Shown: positions 5,891 to 14,142 of the stretch, piece by piece | Numbering within the stretch: the first letter of the stretch is position 1 | Layout: the number at the start of each line of letters is the position of its first letter | From: Leucobacter massiliensis | GTDB taxonomy: Bacteria; Actinomycetota; Actinomycetes; Actinomycetales; Microbacteriaceae | Assembly: GCF_002982315.1 (NCBI RefSeq) | Contig: NZ_MWZD01000024.1 | Coordinates: forward strand, 1-64,000 | DNA length: 64,000 nucleotides | Direction: 5' to 3' | Program-made: the position numbers and the translations under genes | Notes under the pieces: model-generated | The model's input: only the letters and a program-made list of their open reading frames with translations | Told to the model about the DNA's origin: nothing | Databases searched by the model: none

Positions 5891-8203
5891 ATGATGAGCA
5901 ATTCTGAACACGTCGACAACGCAGAGCCCAGCGAGACGGCCGCGAGCGACGTCGCCTCCGCAGAGGCAGCCGCATCGGCCGGTGCCGATACCGAAACCGA
6001 AACCGACGCGCTCCTCGAGAGCGCAGCGCCCGCGGGTGTCTCCGAGACCGGGGCCGTCGCCGGCTCGGCAGCCGCCGAGACCCCCGCGGAGCCGGATGCG
6101 CCCGAGCGCGTCACCTTCGCCGATCTCGGCCTCCGGCCCGAGGTGCTGAGCGCCGTGACCGCGGTCGGCTACGAAACGCCCTCCGCGATCCAGGAGGCCA
6201 CGATCCCGGTGCTCCTCGAGGGGCGCGACGTGGTCGGCCTCGCGCAGACCGGCACCGGCAAGACCGCCGCCTTCGCGCTCCCGATCCTGAGCCGCATCGA
6301 GCCCGGACAGGGCGTGCCGCAGGCACTCGTTCTCGCGCCCACCCGCGAGCTCGCCCTGCAGGTGTGCGAGGCATTCGAGAGCTACGCCTCCCGGCTGCCC
6401 GAGGTGCACCTGCTTCCCGTCTACGGCGGCCAGGCCTACGGTCAGCAGCTGAGCGCACTGCGACGCGGCGTCGACATCGTCGTGGGCACGCCCGGCCGCA
6501 TCATGGACCACCTGAACCGCGGTTCGCTCGACCTCAGCCAGATCAAGTACCTGGTCCTCGACGAGGCCGACGAGATGCTGAAGATGGGCTTCGCGGAGGA
6601 CGTCGAGACCATTCTCGCGGACACCCCCGACACCAAGCAGGTCGCGCTCTTCTCGGCGACCATGCCCGCCCAGATCCGCCGCATCTCGCAGCAGCACCTC
6701 AACGATCCGCGCGAGATCAAGATCGCCGGCAAGACGCAGACGAGCGCGAACATCACGCAGCGCTACGCCGTCGTGTCGTACACCCAGAAGCTCGACGCGC
6801 TCACGCGCATCCTCGAGGTCGAGCAGTTCGACGGGCTCATCGTCTTCACGCGCACCCGCGGCGACTCCGAGCAGGTCGCCGAGAAGCTGCGCGCCCGCGG
6901 CTATTCGGCCGCCGCGATCAACGGCGACATCCAGCAGGCCCAGCGCGAGCGCACGGTGCAGGCGCTCAAGGACGGCAAGCTCGACATCCTCGTCGCCACC
7001 GACGTCGCCGCGCGCGGCCTCGACGTCGAGCGCATCAGCCACGTCATCAACTACGACCTGCCGATCGACACCGAGAGCTACGTCCACCGCATCGGCCGCA
7101 CGGGCCGCGCGGGCCGCTCGGGCGACGCGATCAGCTTCGTCACGCCGCGCGAGCAGCGCCTGCTCAAGGCGATCGAGAAGGCGACGAAGCAGCCGCTCAC
7201 GCAGATGCCGCTGCCCCGTGTCGCCGAGGTCAACGCGACGCGCCTCAGCCGCTTCGACGACGCGATCACCGCGGCGCTCGACGAGACGCAGCGCATCGAG
7301 GCCTTCCGAGACATCATCGACCACTACGTGCGTCACCACGACGTGCCCGAGGCCGACGTGGCCGCCGCGCTCGCCGTCGTGGCGCAGGGCGACACGCCGC
7401 TGCTGCTCTCGGAGGACGAGGACCGCAAGTTCGAGCGCGATCGCAAGCAGGCGGCGCGCTTCCTGGAGGACACGGACCGGGATCGCTCGCGCGGCGAGCG
7501 CGGGGAGCGGGGAGCGCGTGCCGAGCGCGGGGAGCGGCCGGAGCGCGGTCCGAAGCGCGACGACCTGCGCATGTACCGCATCGAGGTCGGCCACCGGCAG
7601 CGGGTGAAGCCGGGCCAGATCGTGGGTGCGATCGCGAACGAGGGCGGCCTCGGCCGCGACGACTTCGGCCGGATCCAGATGCGCGATGACTTCTCCCTGG
7701 TGGAGCTGCCGGCGAAGCTGTCGCGGGAGGCGCTCGATGCGCTCGCGCAGACGCGCATCAGCGGCAAGCTCATCGAGTTGCGGCCGGACACGGGGCCGGC
7801 GCGCGACGGGAAGCGCGGCGGATACGACCGCGGCGGGCGCGGCGACCGCGGCGGGTACGACCGCGGCGGGCGCGGCGGTCAGGATCGGGGCGGCTACGGC
7901 CGCGAGGACCGCGGCGGACGCGACGGTTACGACCGCGGCGACCGCCAGGGCCGCGGGGGCCGCGACGGCTACGACCGCGGGGATCGCGGCGGCTACGACC
8001 GCGGGGATCGCGGCGGCTCGGACCGGGGTGAGCGCGGTTTCGACCGCGACTCGCGCAAGCCGCGCTGGGACGGCGACGATCGTCGCGGATCCCGGGGCGA
8101 GCGCGGTGATCGCGGCGGCTGGCAGGGTCGGCCCCAGCGCGACGACCGCAACCGCGACGGCGGCCGCGACCGTTCCGACGGCAAGCGGAAGCCCCGCTGG
8201 TGA
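5891..8203 (+). CDS. deaD: DEAD-box ATP-dependent RNA helicase with DbpA-type and RGG C terminus
   Basis: A 770-residue cytoplasmic RNA helicase of the DeaD/CsdA type, which unwinds RNA during ribosome assembly and mRNA decay. An acidic Ala/Glu/Thr-rich leader of about 70 residues precedes the Q motif. Motif I AQTGTGKT is near residue 117, PTRELALQ follows, motif II DEAD is near 223, SATMP is motif III and HRIGRTGRAG is motif VI. Around 560-630 is a DbpA-like RNA-binding domain (MYRIEVGHRQ to LIELRPD). The last 130 residues are Arg/Gly/Asp/Tyr repeats that would bind RNA and may promote phase separation. ATG codons at 5891 and 5894 lack a Shine-Dalgarno sequence. TAAGCT at 5882-5887 lies six bases before the second ATG, which fits a leaderless start. 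Confidence 0.9.
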   Translation: MMSNSEHVDNAEPSETAASDVASAEAAASAGADTETETDALLESAAPAGVSETGAVAGSAAAETPAEPDAPERVTFADLGLRPEVLSAVTAVGYETPSAIQEATIPVLLEGRDVVGLAQTGTGKTAAFALPILSRIEPGQGVPQALVLAPTRELALQVCEAFESYASRLPEVHLLPVYGGQAYGQQLSALRRGVDIVVGTPGRIMDHLNRGSLDLSQIKYLVLDEADEMLKMGFAEDVETILADTPDTKQVALFSATMPAQIRRISQQHLNDPREIKIAGKTQTSANITQRYAVVSYTQKLDALTRILEVEQFDGLIVFTRTRGDSEQVAEKLRARGYSAAAINGDIQQAQRERTVQALKDGKLDILVATDVAARGLDVERISHVINYDLPIDTESYVHRIGRTGRAGRSGDAISFVTPREQRLLKAIEKATKQPLTQMPLPRVAEVNATRLSRFDDAITAALDETQRIEAFRDIIDHYVRHHDVPEADVAAALAVVAQGDTPLLLSEDEDRKFERDRKQAARFLEDTDRDRSRGERGERGARAERGERPERGPKRDDLRMYRIEVGHRQRVKPGQIVGAIANEGGLGRDDFGRIQMRDDFSLVELPAKLSREALDALAQTRISGKLIELRPDTGPARDGKRGGYDRGGRGDRGGYDRGGRGGQDRGGYGREDRGGRDGYDRGDRQGRGGRDGYDRGDRGGYDRGDRGGSDRGERGFDRDSRKPRWDGDDRRGSRGERGDRGGWQGRPQRDDRNRDGGRDRSDGKRKPRW
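7810..8050 (+). repeat. RGG-type repeat array in the helicase gene
   Basis: The DNA repeats short units of the type TACGACCGCGGCGGGCGCGG, encoding YDRGGRG and YDRGDRGG variants, about ten imperfect copies. Slippage here would change the length of the disordered RNA-binding tail without breaking the helicase core. Confidence 0.7.
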
Positions 8204-8242
8204 TCTTCGCGCGAGCGGCCTGATCCGCCCCGCGCTCGCGAG

Positions 8243-8290
8243 CACGCGAAAGGGGCGCCCCCACCGAGGTGAGGGCGCCCCTTTCGCGTG
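8243..8290 (+). terminator. 18-bp-stem terminator after the DEAD-box helicase gene
   Basis: Perfect 18-bp inverted repeat (8243-8260 with 8273-8290) with a 12-nt loop, 40 bases past the stop codon. It contains AAAGGGGCGCCC / GGGCGCCCCTTT, so it reads similarly on both strands. Confidence 0.82.
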
Positions 8291-8429
8291 CCTGCCGCGC
8301 GCCTCAGAGGTCGCGCAGAGAGCTCGCGTCACCTGCGGTTCACCGGATTGGGCTCTGGCTGCGTTGTCGTCGGAGTCTTCACCACCTCTCGCTCCGCTCC
8401 GTAGGCTGCCGCCGTGTGCCGCACCACGA

Positions 8430-8460
8430 CCCGAGAAAACGCGACGCGTTTTCTTTCGGG
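8430..8460 (-). terminator. hairpin terminator after the aldehyde dehydrogenase gene
   Basis: GAAAACGCG and CGCGTTTTC (8435-8443 and 8445-8453) are inverted around a single A, extended by CCCGA/TCGGG at the outer ends. It lies 86 bases downstream of the minus-strand dehydrogenase gene and is its likely terminator. Confidence 0.6.
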
Positions 8461-8545
8461 CCGTGCCAGTGAAGCCCTCCTCCTCCGCCTTGCCAGAACC
8501 CAACCCGGCACATCCTCGCAACGACGCACCTGTCCGCGCGACCTC

Positions 8546-9961
8546 TCAGCGGCCGCTGATGACGTGCGGTTCGGCGACCGCCTTCAGCCCCTCCACGCCG
8601 AACTCGCGGCCGTAGCCGGAGTGCTTCGCCCCGCCGAAGGGCACCATCGGGTGCAGTCCGCCGTGCGAGTTGATCCAGGTGGTGCCGGCCTGCAGCCGCG
8701 CCGCAACCGCCATCGCCTGCGCGCGGTCCTGCGTCCACACCGAGGAACCCAGGCCGTATTCCAGCTCGTTGGCGAGCCGGATCGCCTCGTCGAGCTCGGT
8801 GTAGCGGATGATCGGGAGCGCCGGCCCGAACTGCTCCTCGACGACGAGATCGTTGTGCGGGTCGATGTCGGCGACGAGCGTGGTGGGGTAGAAGTTGCCG
8901 GGCGCCTCGCGATCCGGATCGCCGCCGAGCACCACGCGCGCACCCGAGGCCTTCGCGGCCTCCACCAGCCGGTCCACCGTGTCGAACTGCTTCCGGTTCT
9001 GCAGCGGTCCGAGCACGTTCTCCTCGCTGAGCCCCACGCCCATCGGCACCTGCGCCGCGAACTTCGCCAGCTCCTCGACGACGGCGTCGTAGACGGAGTC
9101 GTGGACGTAGAGCCGCTTGAGCGCCGCGCAGGTCTGGCCGGTGTTGATGAAGGCTCCCCAGAAGAGTCCCTCCGCGATCGCCGCCGGATCGACGTCGGGC
9201 AGCACGATCCCGGCGTCGTTGCCGCCGAGTTCGAGTGTGAGGCGGGTCACGTTCTGCGCCGAGGCCTCGATGATCTGCTTGCCGACCGGGGTCGAGCCCG
9301 TGAACATGATCTTGCTGATCCGCGGGCTCTTCGTGAGCGCGTCGCCCACCACCTTGCCGGGCCCGGTGACGACGTTCAGCACGCCCTCGGGCAGCACCTG
9401 GTTCATGACGGCGACGAGGGCGCGCACCGACAGCGAGGTGGTCTCGGCCGGCTTGATCACCACGGTGTTGCCCATGCGCAGCGACGGCGCGATCTGCCAG
9501 ATCGAGATCATCATGGGCCAGTTCCACGGGGAGATGGCGCCGACCACGCCGAGCGGCCGGTAGTGCATCTCCGCGTAGCCCGACTCGTCGTCGACGATCA
9601 CCTCGACGGGGAGCGGGGTGTCGGCTGCGGTGCGCGTCCACACTTCGCAGCCGCCCACCTCGAAACGGGCGTTCGGCCCGTTCAGCGGCTTGCCCTGCTC
9701 GCGCGAGAGCAGCTCGGCGAGTGCTTCCGCCGACTCCTTGATCGCGTCGGCCGCCCGGTGCAGATACGCCTGGCGCTCCTCGTCGCCGAGCGCCGCCCAG
9801 CCGGGCTGCGCCGCCTCGGCCCGGTCGATCGCCGCCTCCAGCTCGGCGACGGACTCGACGGCCGCCTTGCCGATGACCTCGCCGGTCGCGGGATCGACCG
9901 CGTCGACCGTCTCGCCGCCCTTCGCGGTGACCGCGTCGAGCAGCTCTGCGTACGTCTTCAT
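8546..9961 (-). CDS. NAD(P)-dependent aldehyde dehydrogenase
   Basis: A 471-residue cytoplasmic aldehyde dehydrogenase, the usual length for the class. The active-site residues are Asn147 in SPWNWP, Glu244 in LELGGND and Cys278 in NTGQTCAAL. The NAD-binding GSTPVGKQI loop is near residue 222. The substrate cannot be read from sequence. The gene is divergent from a GMC alcohol oxidoreductase gene across a 190-base gap, so the pair probably oxidises one alcohol to its acid in two steps (inference). The ATG at 9961 is preceded by GGAGG on the minus strand. The AraC-family gene at 11786-12799 is the nearest regulator, and a direct-repeat candidate site lies in the shared gap. Confidence 0.85.
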   Translation of the reverse strand: MKTYAELLDAVTAKGGETVDAVDPATGEVIGKAAVESVAELEAAIDRAEAAQPGWAALGDEERQAYLHRAADAIKESAEALAELLSREQGKPLNGPNARFEVGGCEVWTRTAADTPLPVEVIVDDESGYAEMHYRPLGVVGAISPWNWPMMISIWQIAPSLRMGNTVVIKPAETTSLSVRALVAVMNQVLPEGVLNVVTGPGKVVGDALTKSPRISKIMFTGSTPVGKQIIEASAQNVTRLTLELGGNDAGIVLPDVDPAAIAEGLFWGAFINTGQTCAALKRLYVHDSVYDAVVEELAKFAAQVPMGVGLSEENVLGPLQNRKQFDTVDRLVEAAKASGARVVLGGDPDREAPGNFYPTTLVADIDPHNDLVVEEQFGPALPIIRYTELDEAIRLANELEYGLGSSVWTQDRAQAMAVAARLQAGTTWINSHGGLHPMVPFGGAKHSGYGREFGVEGLKAVAEPHVISGR

Positions 9962-10020
9962 GAAGTGAACCTCCGCTTCGAGTCCGATAGTGCTCTCAGG
10001 CTATGACGCGGTCCGCGACC

Positions 10021-10051
10021 CCGCTTGACTGGCGGGGTACGCCGCTTGTCT
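10021..10051. promoter_or_regulatory. tandem direct repeat CCGCTTG(A/T)CT, candidate AraC-family site
   Basis: The decamer occurs at 10021-10030 and 10042-10051, same orientation, one mismatch, offset exactly 21 bp (two helical turns). AraC-family dimers typically bind such paired direct half-sites. It is in the gap between the divergent dehydrogenase and GMC oxidoreductase genes. Confidence 0.5.
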
Positions 10052-10151
10052 CTGGGCGAACACCGCCGATGCGCCGGTCGACCGCGGTGCTGCGCCGCTG
10101 GCACCCTGGGGGAGCCGCGCGGTGACGAGGCCGCGCGCGAGAGGAGTTCTG

Positions 10152-11732
10152 ATGTCGAGTCAGTCGGGATCGGCCGCGGCGCCGGAGAGCGTCATCGTGG
10201 TCGGTGCGGGTTCGGCGGGGTCGGTGGTCGCGAGGCGGCTCGCCGACGCGGGAGTGCGCGTGACCCTGCTGGAAGCGGGCGGGGAGGACACGAACCCCGC
10301 CATCCACGATCTCAGCCGCATGGGCGAGCTCTGGCACAGCCCCGACGACTGGGATTACTTCACCGTGCCGCAGCCCGGGGCCAACGGGCACCGCCTGCAC
10401 TGTCCCCGCGGGAAGGTGCTCGGCGGATCCCACGCGCTCAATGCGATGATCTGGGTGCGCGGCACCCCGCAGGATTTCGATCACTGGGCCTCGCTCGGCA
10501 ACGACGGCTGGGAGTGGGAGCGGGTGCTGCCGGTCTACCGCGCCATCGAGAACTACCGCGGCGGCGGCGAGCCCGCCCTGCACGGCGCGGAGGGCCTGCT
10601 CGACGTCACCGACGACTACGAGCTCTCCCCGATCCAGCAGTCGATCATCGACGCCGCGGTGGAGGAAGGGCTGGAACGCAATCCCGACTACAACGGCGCC
10701 ACGATCGAGGGGGTCTCGCAGCAGCAGATCACGGTGCGAGGCGGCACCCGGCTGAACACCTACCTGGCCTACGTCAAGCCGGCCCGAGATCGCATCGCCG
10801 TGGAGCTGGGGTGCCACGTCCACGAGCTGATCTTCGCGGAGCCCGCCGCGGCGGGGGAGCGGCCGCGCGTGATCGGGGTGCGCTTCGCCCAGGGCGGGGA
10901 GCTGCGCGAGCTGTTCGCCGAGGAGGTGATCCTCGCCGCAGGGGCGATCGACTCGCCGCGGGTGCTGCTGCGCAGCGGCATCGGGCCGGGGGAGGAACTG
11001 CGCGAGGCCGGCGTCGAACCGCGGGTCGAGCTGCCCGGGGTCGGCAAGAACCTCCACGACCACTTCCTCGTGCCGGTGATCTTCGGCACCGAGAAGCCCA
11101 TCGACCCGCCGCGCGAGGGGGTCTCCGTCACCCAGTCGCACCTGTTCTGGAAGAGCCGCCCCGAGCTCGACCGTCCGGACACCCAGCCCATCCACTTCTC
11201 CGTTCCCATGTACGGCGACTTCCTCGAACCGCGGGGCGACAACGGCTTCTCGCTCATGGCGGGCCTCGTCACCCCGGAGTCGCGCGGGGAGATCCGGCTG
11301 TCGGGGCCGAGGCCCGAGGATCCGCTGCTGCTCGACCCCCGGGCGCTCAGCGCCGAGAGCGATGTCGAGTCGCTGCTCGCCTCGGTGCGACAGTGCCGCA
11401 GGATCGGGCGTCGGGCGGCGCTCGCCGCAGCTCCCGAGGACGGCGGCTGGGGCGCCACCGAGGTGTATCCCGGTCCCGAGGTGGGCGACGGCGAGGATCT
11501 CGTCGACTACCTGCGTCACACGCTCGCGACGTACCACCACCAGGTCGGCACCTGCAAGATGGGGGTGGACGAGCTGGCCGTGGTGTCGCCGCGCCTGGCC
11601 GTGCACGGCGTGGACGGGCTGCGCGTCATCGACGCCTCGATCATGCCGCGCGTCACCACGGGCAACACGAACGCGCCGTCCGTGCTGATCGGCGAACTCG
11701 GCGCGCAGTTCGTGCTCGCCGGCGAGCGCTGA
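10152..11732 (+). CDS. GMC-family FAD oxidoreductase (alcohol/choline dehydrogenase-like)
   Basis: A 526-residue flavoprotein that oxidises a primary alcohol. Residues 14-43 hold the FAD-binding motif VVGAGSAGS followed by the acidic end LLEAG. GMC signature 1 is recognisable in PRGKVLGGSHALN, and signature 2 in LAAGAIDSPRVLLRSGIG. The catalytic pair near the C terminus is His in YHHQVGTCKMG (about 461) and Asn in TTGNTNAPS, the His/Asn arrangement of the family. I chose the ATG at 10152 because GAGAGGAG precedes it by about six bases; a GTG at 10122 is possible but has no ribosome site. It probably supplies the aldehyde for the divergent dehydrogenase gene. Confidence 0.86.
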   Translation: MSSQSGSAAAPESVIVVGAGSAGSVVARRLADAGVRVTLLEAGGEDTNPAIHDLSRMGELWHSPDDWDYFTVPQPGANGHRLHCPRGKVLGGSHALNAMIWVRGTPQDFDHWASLGNDGWEWERVLPVYRAIENYRGGGEPALHGAEGLLDVTDDYELSPIQQSIIDAAVEEGLERNPDYNGATIEGVSQQQITVRGGTRLNTYLAYVKPARDRIAVELGCHVHELIFAEPAAAGERPRVIGVRFAQGGELRELFAEEVILAAGAIDSPRVLLRSGIGPGEELREAGVEPRVELPGVGKNLHDHFLVPVIFGTEKPIDPPREGVSVTQSHLFWKSRPELDRPDTQPIHFSVPMYGDFLEPRGDNGFSLMAGLVTPESRGEIRLSGPRPEDPLLLDPRALSAESDVESLLASVRQCRRIGRRAALAAAPEDGGWGATEVYPGPEVGDGEDLVDYLRHTLATYHHQVGTCKMGVDELAVVSPRLAVHGVDGLRVIDASIMPRVTTGNTNAPSVLIGELGAQFVLAGER

Positions 11733-11765
11733 AGCCGGGGCGCGGTGGTCACTGCGGCGGGCGCG

Positions 11766-11787
11766 GAGGCCGCCGCGTCGCGGCCTC
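11766..11787. terminator. hairpin between convergent GMC and AraC genes
   Basis: GAGGCCGC (11766-11773) pairs with GCGGCCTC (11780-11787) around a 6-nt loop. It lies just past the GMC gene and overlaps the stop codon of the AraC gene, so it may end both transcripts. Confidence 0.5.
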
Positions 11788-12799
11788 AGCCCCGCCGCAG
11801 CTCGCTCGGCGAGACGCCGTAGGCGGCCTTGAAGGTGCGGCTGAAGTGCGCCGCGTCGGTGAAGCCCCACCGCGCGGCGATCGCGGAGACCGTGCGGTCG
11901 CTGAGCACCGGGTCGAGCAGCTCGGCGCGGCAGCGTTCGAGCCGTCGGTCGCGGATGCGCGTGGAGACCGTGGAGCCGGCCTCCCGGAAGAGCGCGTGCA
12001 GGTGGCGCGTGGAGATGTAGTGCGCTGCGGCGATGCTCCGCGGTGAGAGATCCGGTGAGCCGAGATGCGCGTCGATGTGCGCGTAGATCTTCTGCAGGAG
12101 GAGCTGGCGCGGGTCGCGCTGCTGCGGATCGGCGTCGAGGATGTGCGCGAACAGCGTGGAGACGAGATCGAGGCTCGTGTGCGCGAGCTTGGCCCGGACG
12201 CGTTCGTCGATGCTGGTGAGCTGCCCGGGGAACTGGGCGAGGAATCCCGAGATGACCTGCGCGAGGCCGGCGTCCTCCCGGTTCAGGGACACCGCGGTGA
12301 GCTGCTCCGTGAAGGCGTCGGGCAGTTCCAGGCGGTTCTTGGGGAACATCATGATGAGGTTGCGGAACGCCTCGTCGAAGAGCAGCGAGTAGGGACGCGA
12401 GGTGTCGTACACGGTGAGGTCACCGGGCTGCATGACGGTCTCGCGCCCGTCCTGCACGATGATGCTGCTGCCCGCCAGCAGCAGGCTGACCTTGTAGTAA
12501 CCGCTGCCGCCGCTGGCGATCGTCTCCGGCGTGCGCTCGACCAGGTGCGGCCGGGCGGTGACCTCGGTGAACACCACCTCGTCGGCGTCGGCCGACACCA
12601 GCCTGGCCTCGAACGGCTCGGTGTGCTCCGCCGAGACCCGCAGCGGCACGAAGGAGGCGGAGACGATGCTGCGGAAGCCCTCGATGTCGGCGGCGCGCGC
12701 CGGCGCGGGGGCCTCAGCAGCCGGGCCGGCGAGGCGCGGATCACCGGAGGAAAGGCGGGCGCGGGGCGCGGATCCGGTTCGCGACGCTGCGTGTGCCAT
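11786..12799 (-). CDS. AraC-family transcriptional regulator
   Basis: A 337-residue regulator with an N-terminal cupin-like AraC-binding domain (about 40-215, including DLTVYDTSRPY and MMFPKNRL) and a C-terminal double helix-turn-helix (about 235-335). The second HTH has the typical stretch VSAIAARWGFTDAAHFSRTFKAAYG. This is the AraC_binding_2 layout seen in regulators of aromatic and amine catabolism. The ATG at 12799 was preferred over an upstream ATG at 12895 because GGAGGAAG precedes it and homology starts after it. It is convergent with the GMC gene and probably activates the GMC/aldehyde dehydrogenase pair through the direct repeats at 10021-10051 (inference). Confidence 0.85.
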   Translation of the reverse strand: MAHAASRTGSAPRARLSSGDPRLAGPAAEAPAPARAADIEGFRSIVSASFVPLRVSAEHTEPFEARLVSADADEVVFTEVTARPHLVERTPETIASGGSGYYKVSLLLAGSSIIVQDGRETVMQPGDLTVYDTSRPYSLLFDEAFRNLIMMFPKNRLELPDAFTEQLTAVSLNREDAGLAQVISGFLAQFPGQLTSIDERVRAKLAHTSLDLVSTLFAHILDADPQQRDPRQLLLQKIYAHIDAHLGSPDLSPRSIAAAHYISTRHLHALFREAGSTVSTRIRDRRLERCRAELLDPVLSDRTVSAIAARWGFTDAAHFSRTFKAAYGVSPSELRRG

Positions 12800-13248
12800 G
12801 CTGCTTCCTCCGCTCGTGCCGTGTCCCCCAGGGGCCTGCGGCGCGCGCTGTGGCGCCGATGCCCGGTGCCCCGAGGATACACGCTTTTCCCGCATCCTCC
12901 CCGCCCCGTGCCGGGCTCCTTTTTACGAGACAGCACACCCCCACACCCACCCACCCTCTGTTCGCCGCGCGGCTCCAATTGTATAAAAGGCCCCCCCCCG
13001 CCCCGCCGCGCCCGCTCTGCCCGCTCCGCCGCGCCCGAGTCGCCGCAGGTGTATACCTTTCTCGCCCGCGTGTACCCAAAACACCGTGATTGAGGTGCAC
13101 GTCGGCGAGAAAGGTACACGCCGACACTCCATGCGATGCGGGTGTGCGGCGTCGCGGAACTTCGCTCACATCCTGGGTCCTGGGTGGAGCTCTCCACAGA
13201 TTGCGGACTACGCTGCCGCAGCGGTTCTCGGCGGGCGAAGATCGCAGC
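12800..13248. other. 449-base gap with low-complexity tracts and a large hairpin
   Basis: This gap precedes the AbiEi-like fragment. It contains an AC-rich low-complexity stretch (about 12934-12958), TTGTATAAAAGG followed by nine C (12979-12999), and the palindromic element listed at 13048-13120. I find no supported open frame. Confidence 0.5.
13048..13120. repeat. imperfect palindromic element, complete copy
   Basis: The left arm 13048-13077 and right arm 13094-13120 are inverted copies of a unit like GTGTACCTTTCTCGCC plus (G/C)(A/G)CGTG(T/C)ACC, with one extra base in the left arm and a few mismatches. They surround a loop of about 16 bases (CAAAACACCGTGATTGA). A strong cruciform or RNA hairpin is expected. 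A partial, degenerate copy recurs at 14041-14089, so this is a dispersed element of the REP/MITE kind, not a simple terminator. Confidence 0.7.
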
Positions 13249-14060
13249 ATGGAACTCGAACGTGACCTCGCGCGAGCACGGGCAGAGCTCAGAGACACCG
13301 CTCGGCTTCGCCGCGATGGCATGAGCCACCGTGATATCGCCGATGCGGTGAGCTCGGGACGCCTCGTGAGGCTCTGCCGAGGGTGGTTCGCAACTGCCGA
13401 GTTCTGGGGGATGGCACGAGCGGAGCAGAGGCACCTCGCGGCGATGATCGCAGCGAACGAGGGCCGGGCCGAACGGCCGCTCTTCTCCCATCGTTCCGCT
13501 GCAACGCTCCACGGGCTCCCCGTCTGGTCCCGCTGGATCGCGGGCGAGCGGAACACGGCGCCGGCACGGGCGCTCGCCGAGGAGCTGCGGGTGGAGACGA
13601 CCGAGTGCGCGACCTCACGTGGGACGCACAACGGCCGTCGGATCCGGCACAGGTGCGCCGTGATCCCTGCGGACGTGATGACTCTCGCGCAGCTCAGCTG
13701 TACCTCACCCGAACGCACGATCTTCGATCTCGCCCGTTCGGAGCCGTTCCCGATCGCCCTGGCCTGCGCGGACGAGCTCCTCCGGCGGGAAGCGCGGGTC
13801 GGGCACTCCGTAGACCGGAGAGCGTGGTCGGCCTGGCGCGCCCGGCTGGAAGCACGCGCTTCGGCGCACGCGGGCAGACCCGGGGCGCGGGCGCTGCGCA
13901 TGCTCGCACGGTTCGCCGATCCTCGAGCGGATTCTCCAATCGAGACCGTGAGCCGTCTGAGATTCCTGCAGCTCGGGATCGAAGCCGAGCCGCAGGCGGA
14001 GGTGCTCGGGGCCGATGGGAACACCTATTTCGCCAAGGGGTACCTTGATCGCGGTGGAGA
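13249..14060 (+). pseudogene. truncated AbiEi-like / DUF559-type protein
   Basis: About 270 codons of a protein of the actinobacterial type IV toxin-antitoxin AbiEi-like family. The N terminus is a small DNA-binding domain (GMSHRDIADAVSSGRLVRLCRGWF), the middle holds PLFSHRSAATLHGLPV and SPERTIFDLAR, and the C-terminal nuclease-like region begins at SPIETVSRLRFLQLGI. Full-length relatives continue for roughly 50-80 more residues with an acidic catalytic core, which is missing here. The reading frame instead runs into the repeat copy at 14041-14089 and stays open antisense to the next gene. The start is ATG 13249. I infer loss of the 3' end at the repeat; the boundaries are approximate. Confidence 0.65.
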
Positions 14061-14089
14061 AGGTATACGTCGGCGAGAATGGTACACGG
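14041..14089. repeat. partial copy of the palindromic element at the truncation point
   Basis: AGGTATACGTCGGCGAGAAT and the following GGTACACG (14061-14088) match the right arm of the 13048-13120 element at 25 of 28 positions. The bases before it (14041-14060) resemble the loop and the edge of the other arm on the opposite strand. It lies exactly where the AbiEi-like homology ends. Confidence 0.65.
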
Positions 14090-14142
14090 CGGGTGCCCGG
14101 CTCCCTCCGGGGCGGGTGCGGCGCGCGACCCGGCGCAGCGGC

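Larger units (their letters stand above)
8204..8545. other. 342-base convergent gap holding two hairpins
   Basis: This lies between the helicase gene (plus) and the aldehyde dehydrogenase gene (minus). Apart from the two hairpins listed at 8243-8290 and 8430-8460 I see no supported gene. The short open frames across it are arginine-rich and have no ribosome sites. Confidence 0.5.

Noticed and set aside
7810-8050. CRISPR-like array
   Set aside because: The periodic units are in-frame codons of the RGG tail of the helicase, with no spacers of even length and no cas genes nearby.
5765-8521. 918-codon minus-strand open frame opposite the DEAD-box helicase
   Set aside because: It mirrors the helicase gene codon by codon; the translation is repetitive Ala/Val/Arg/Asp text without domains.
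12920-12934. TTTACGAGACAG resembling the transposon adapter end
   Set aside because: It matches only loosely over about a dozen bases, is far from the contig edge and lacks the adjoining adapter bases found at 1-27.
13051-13057. GTATAC cores at 13051, 14063 and 25541 as further GntR operators
   Set aside because: None extends to the 12-bp palindrome. The first two belong to the repeat element and the third is the -10 region of the MFS gene.
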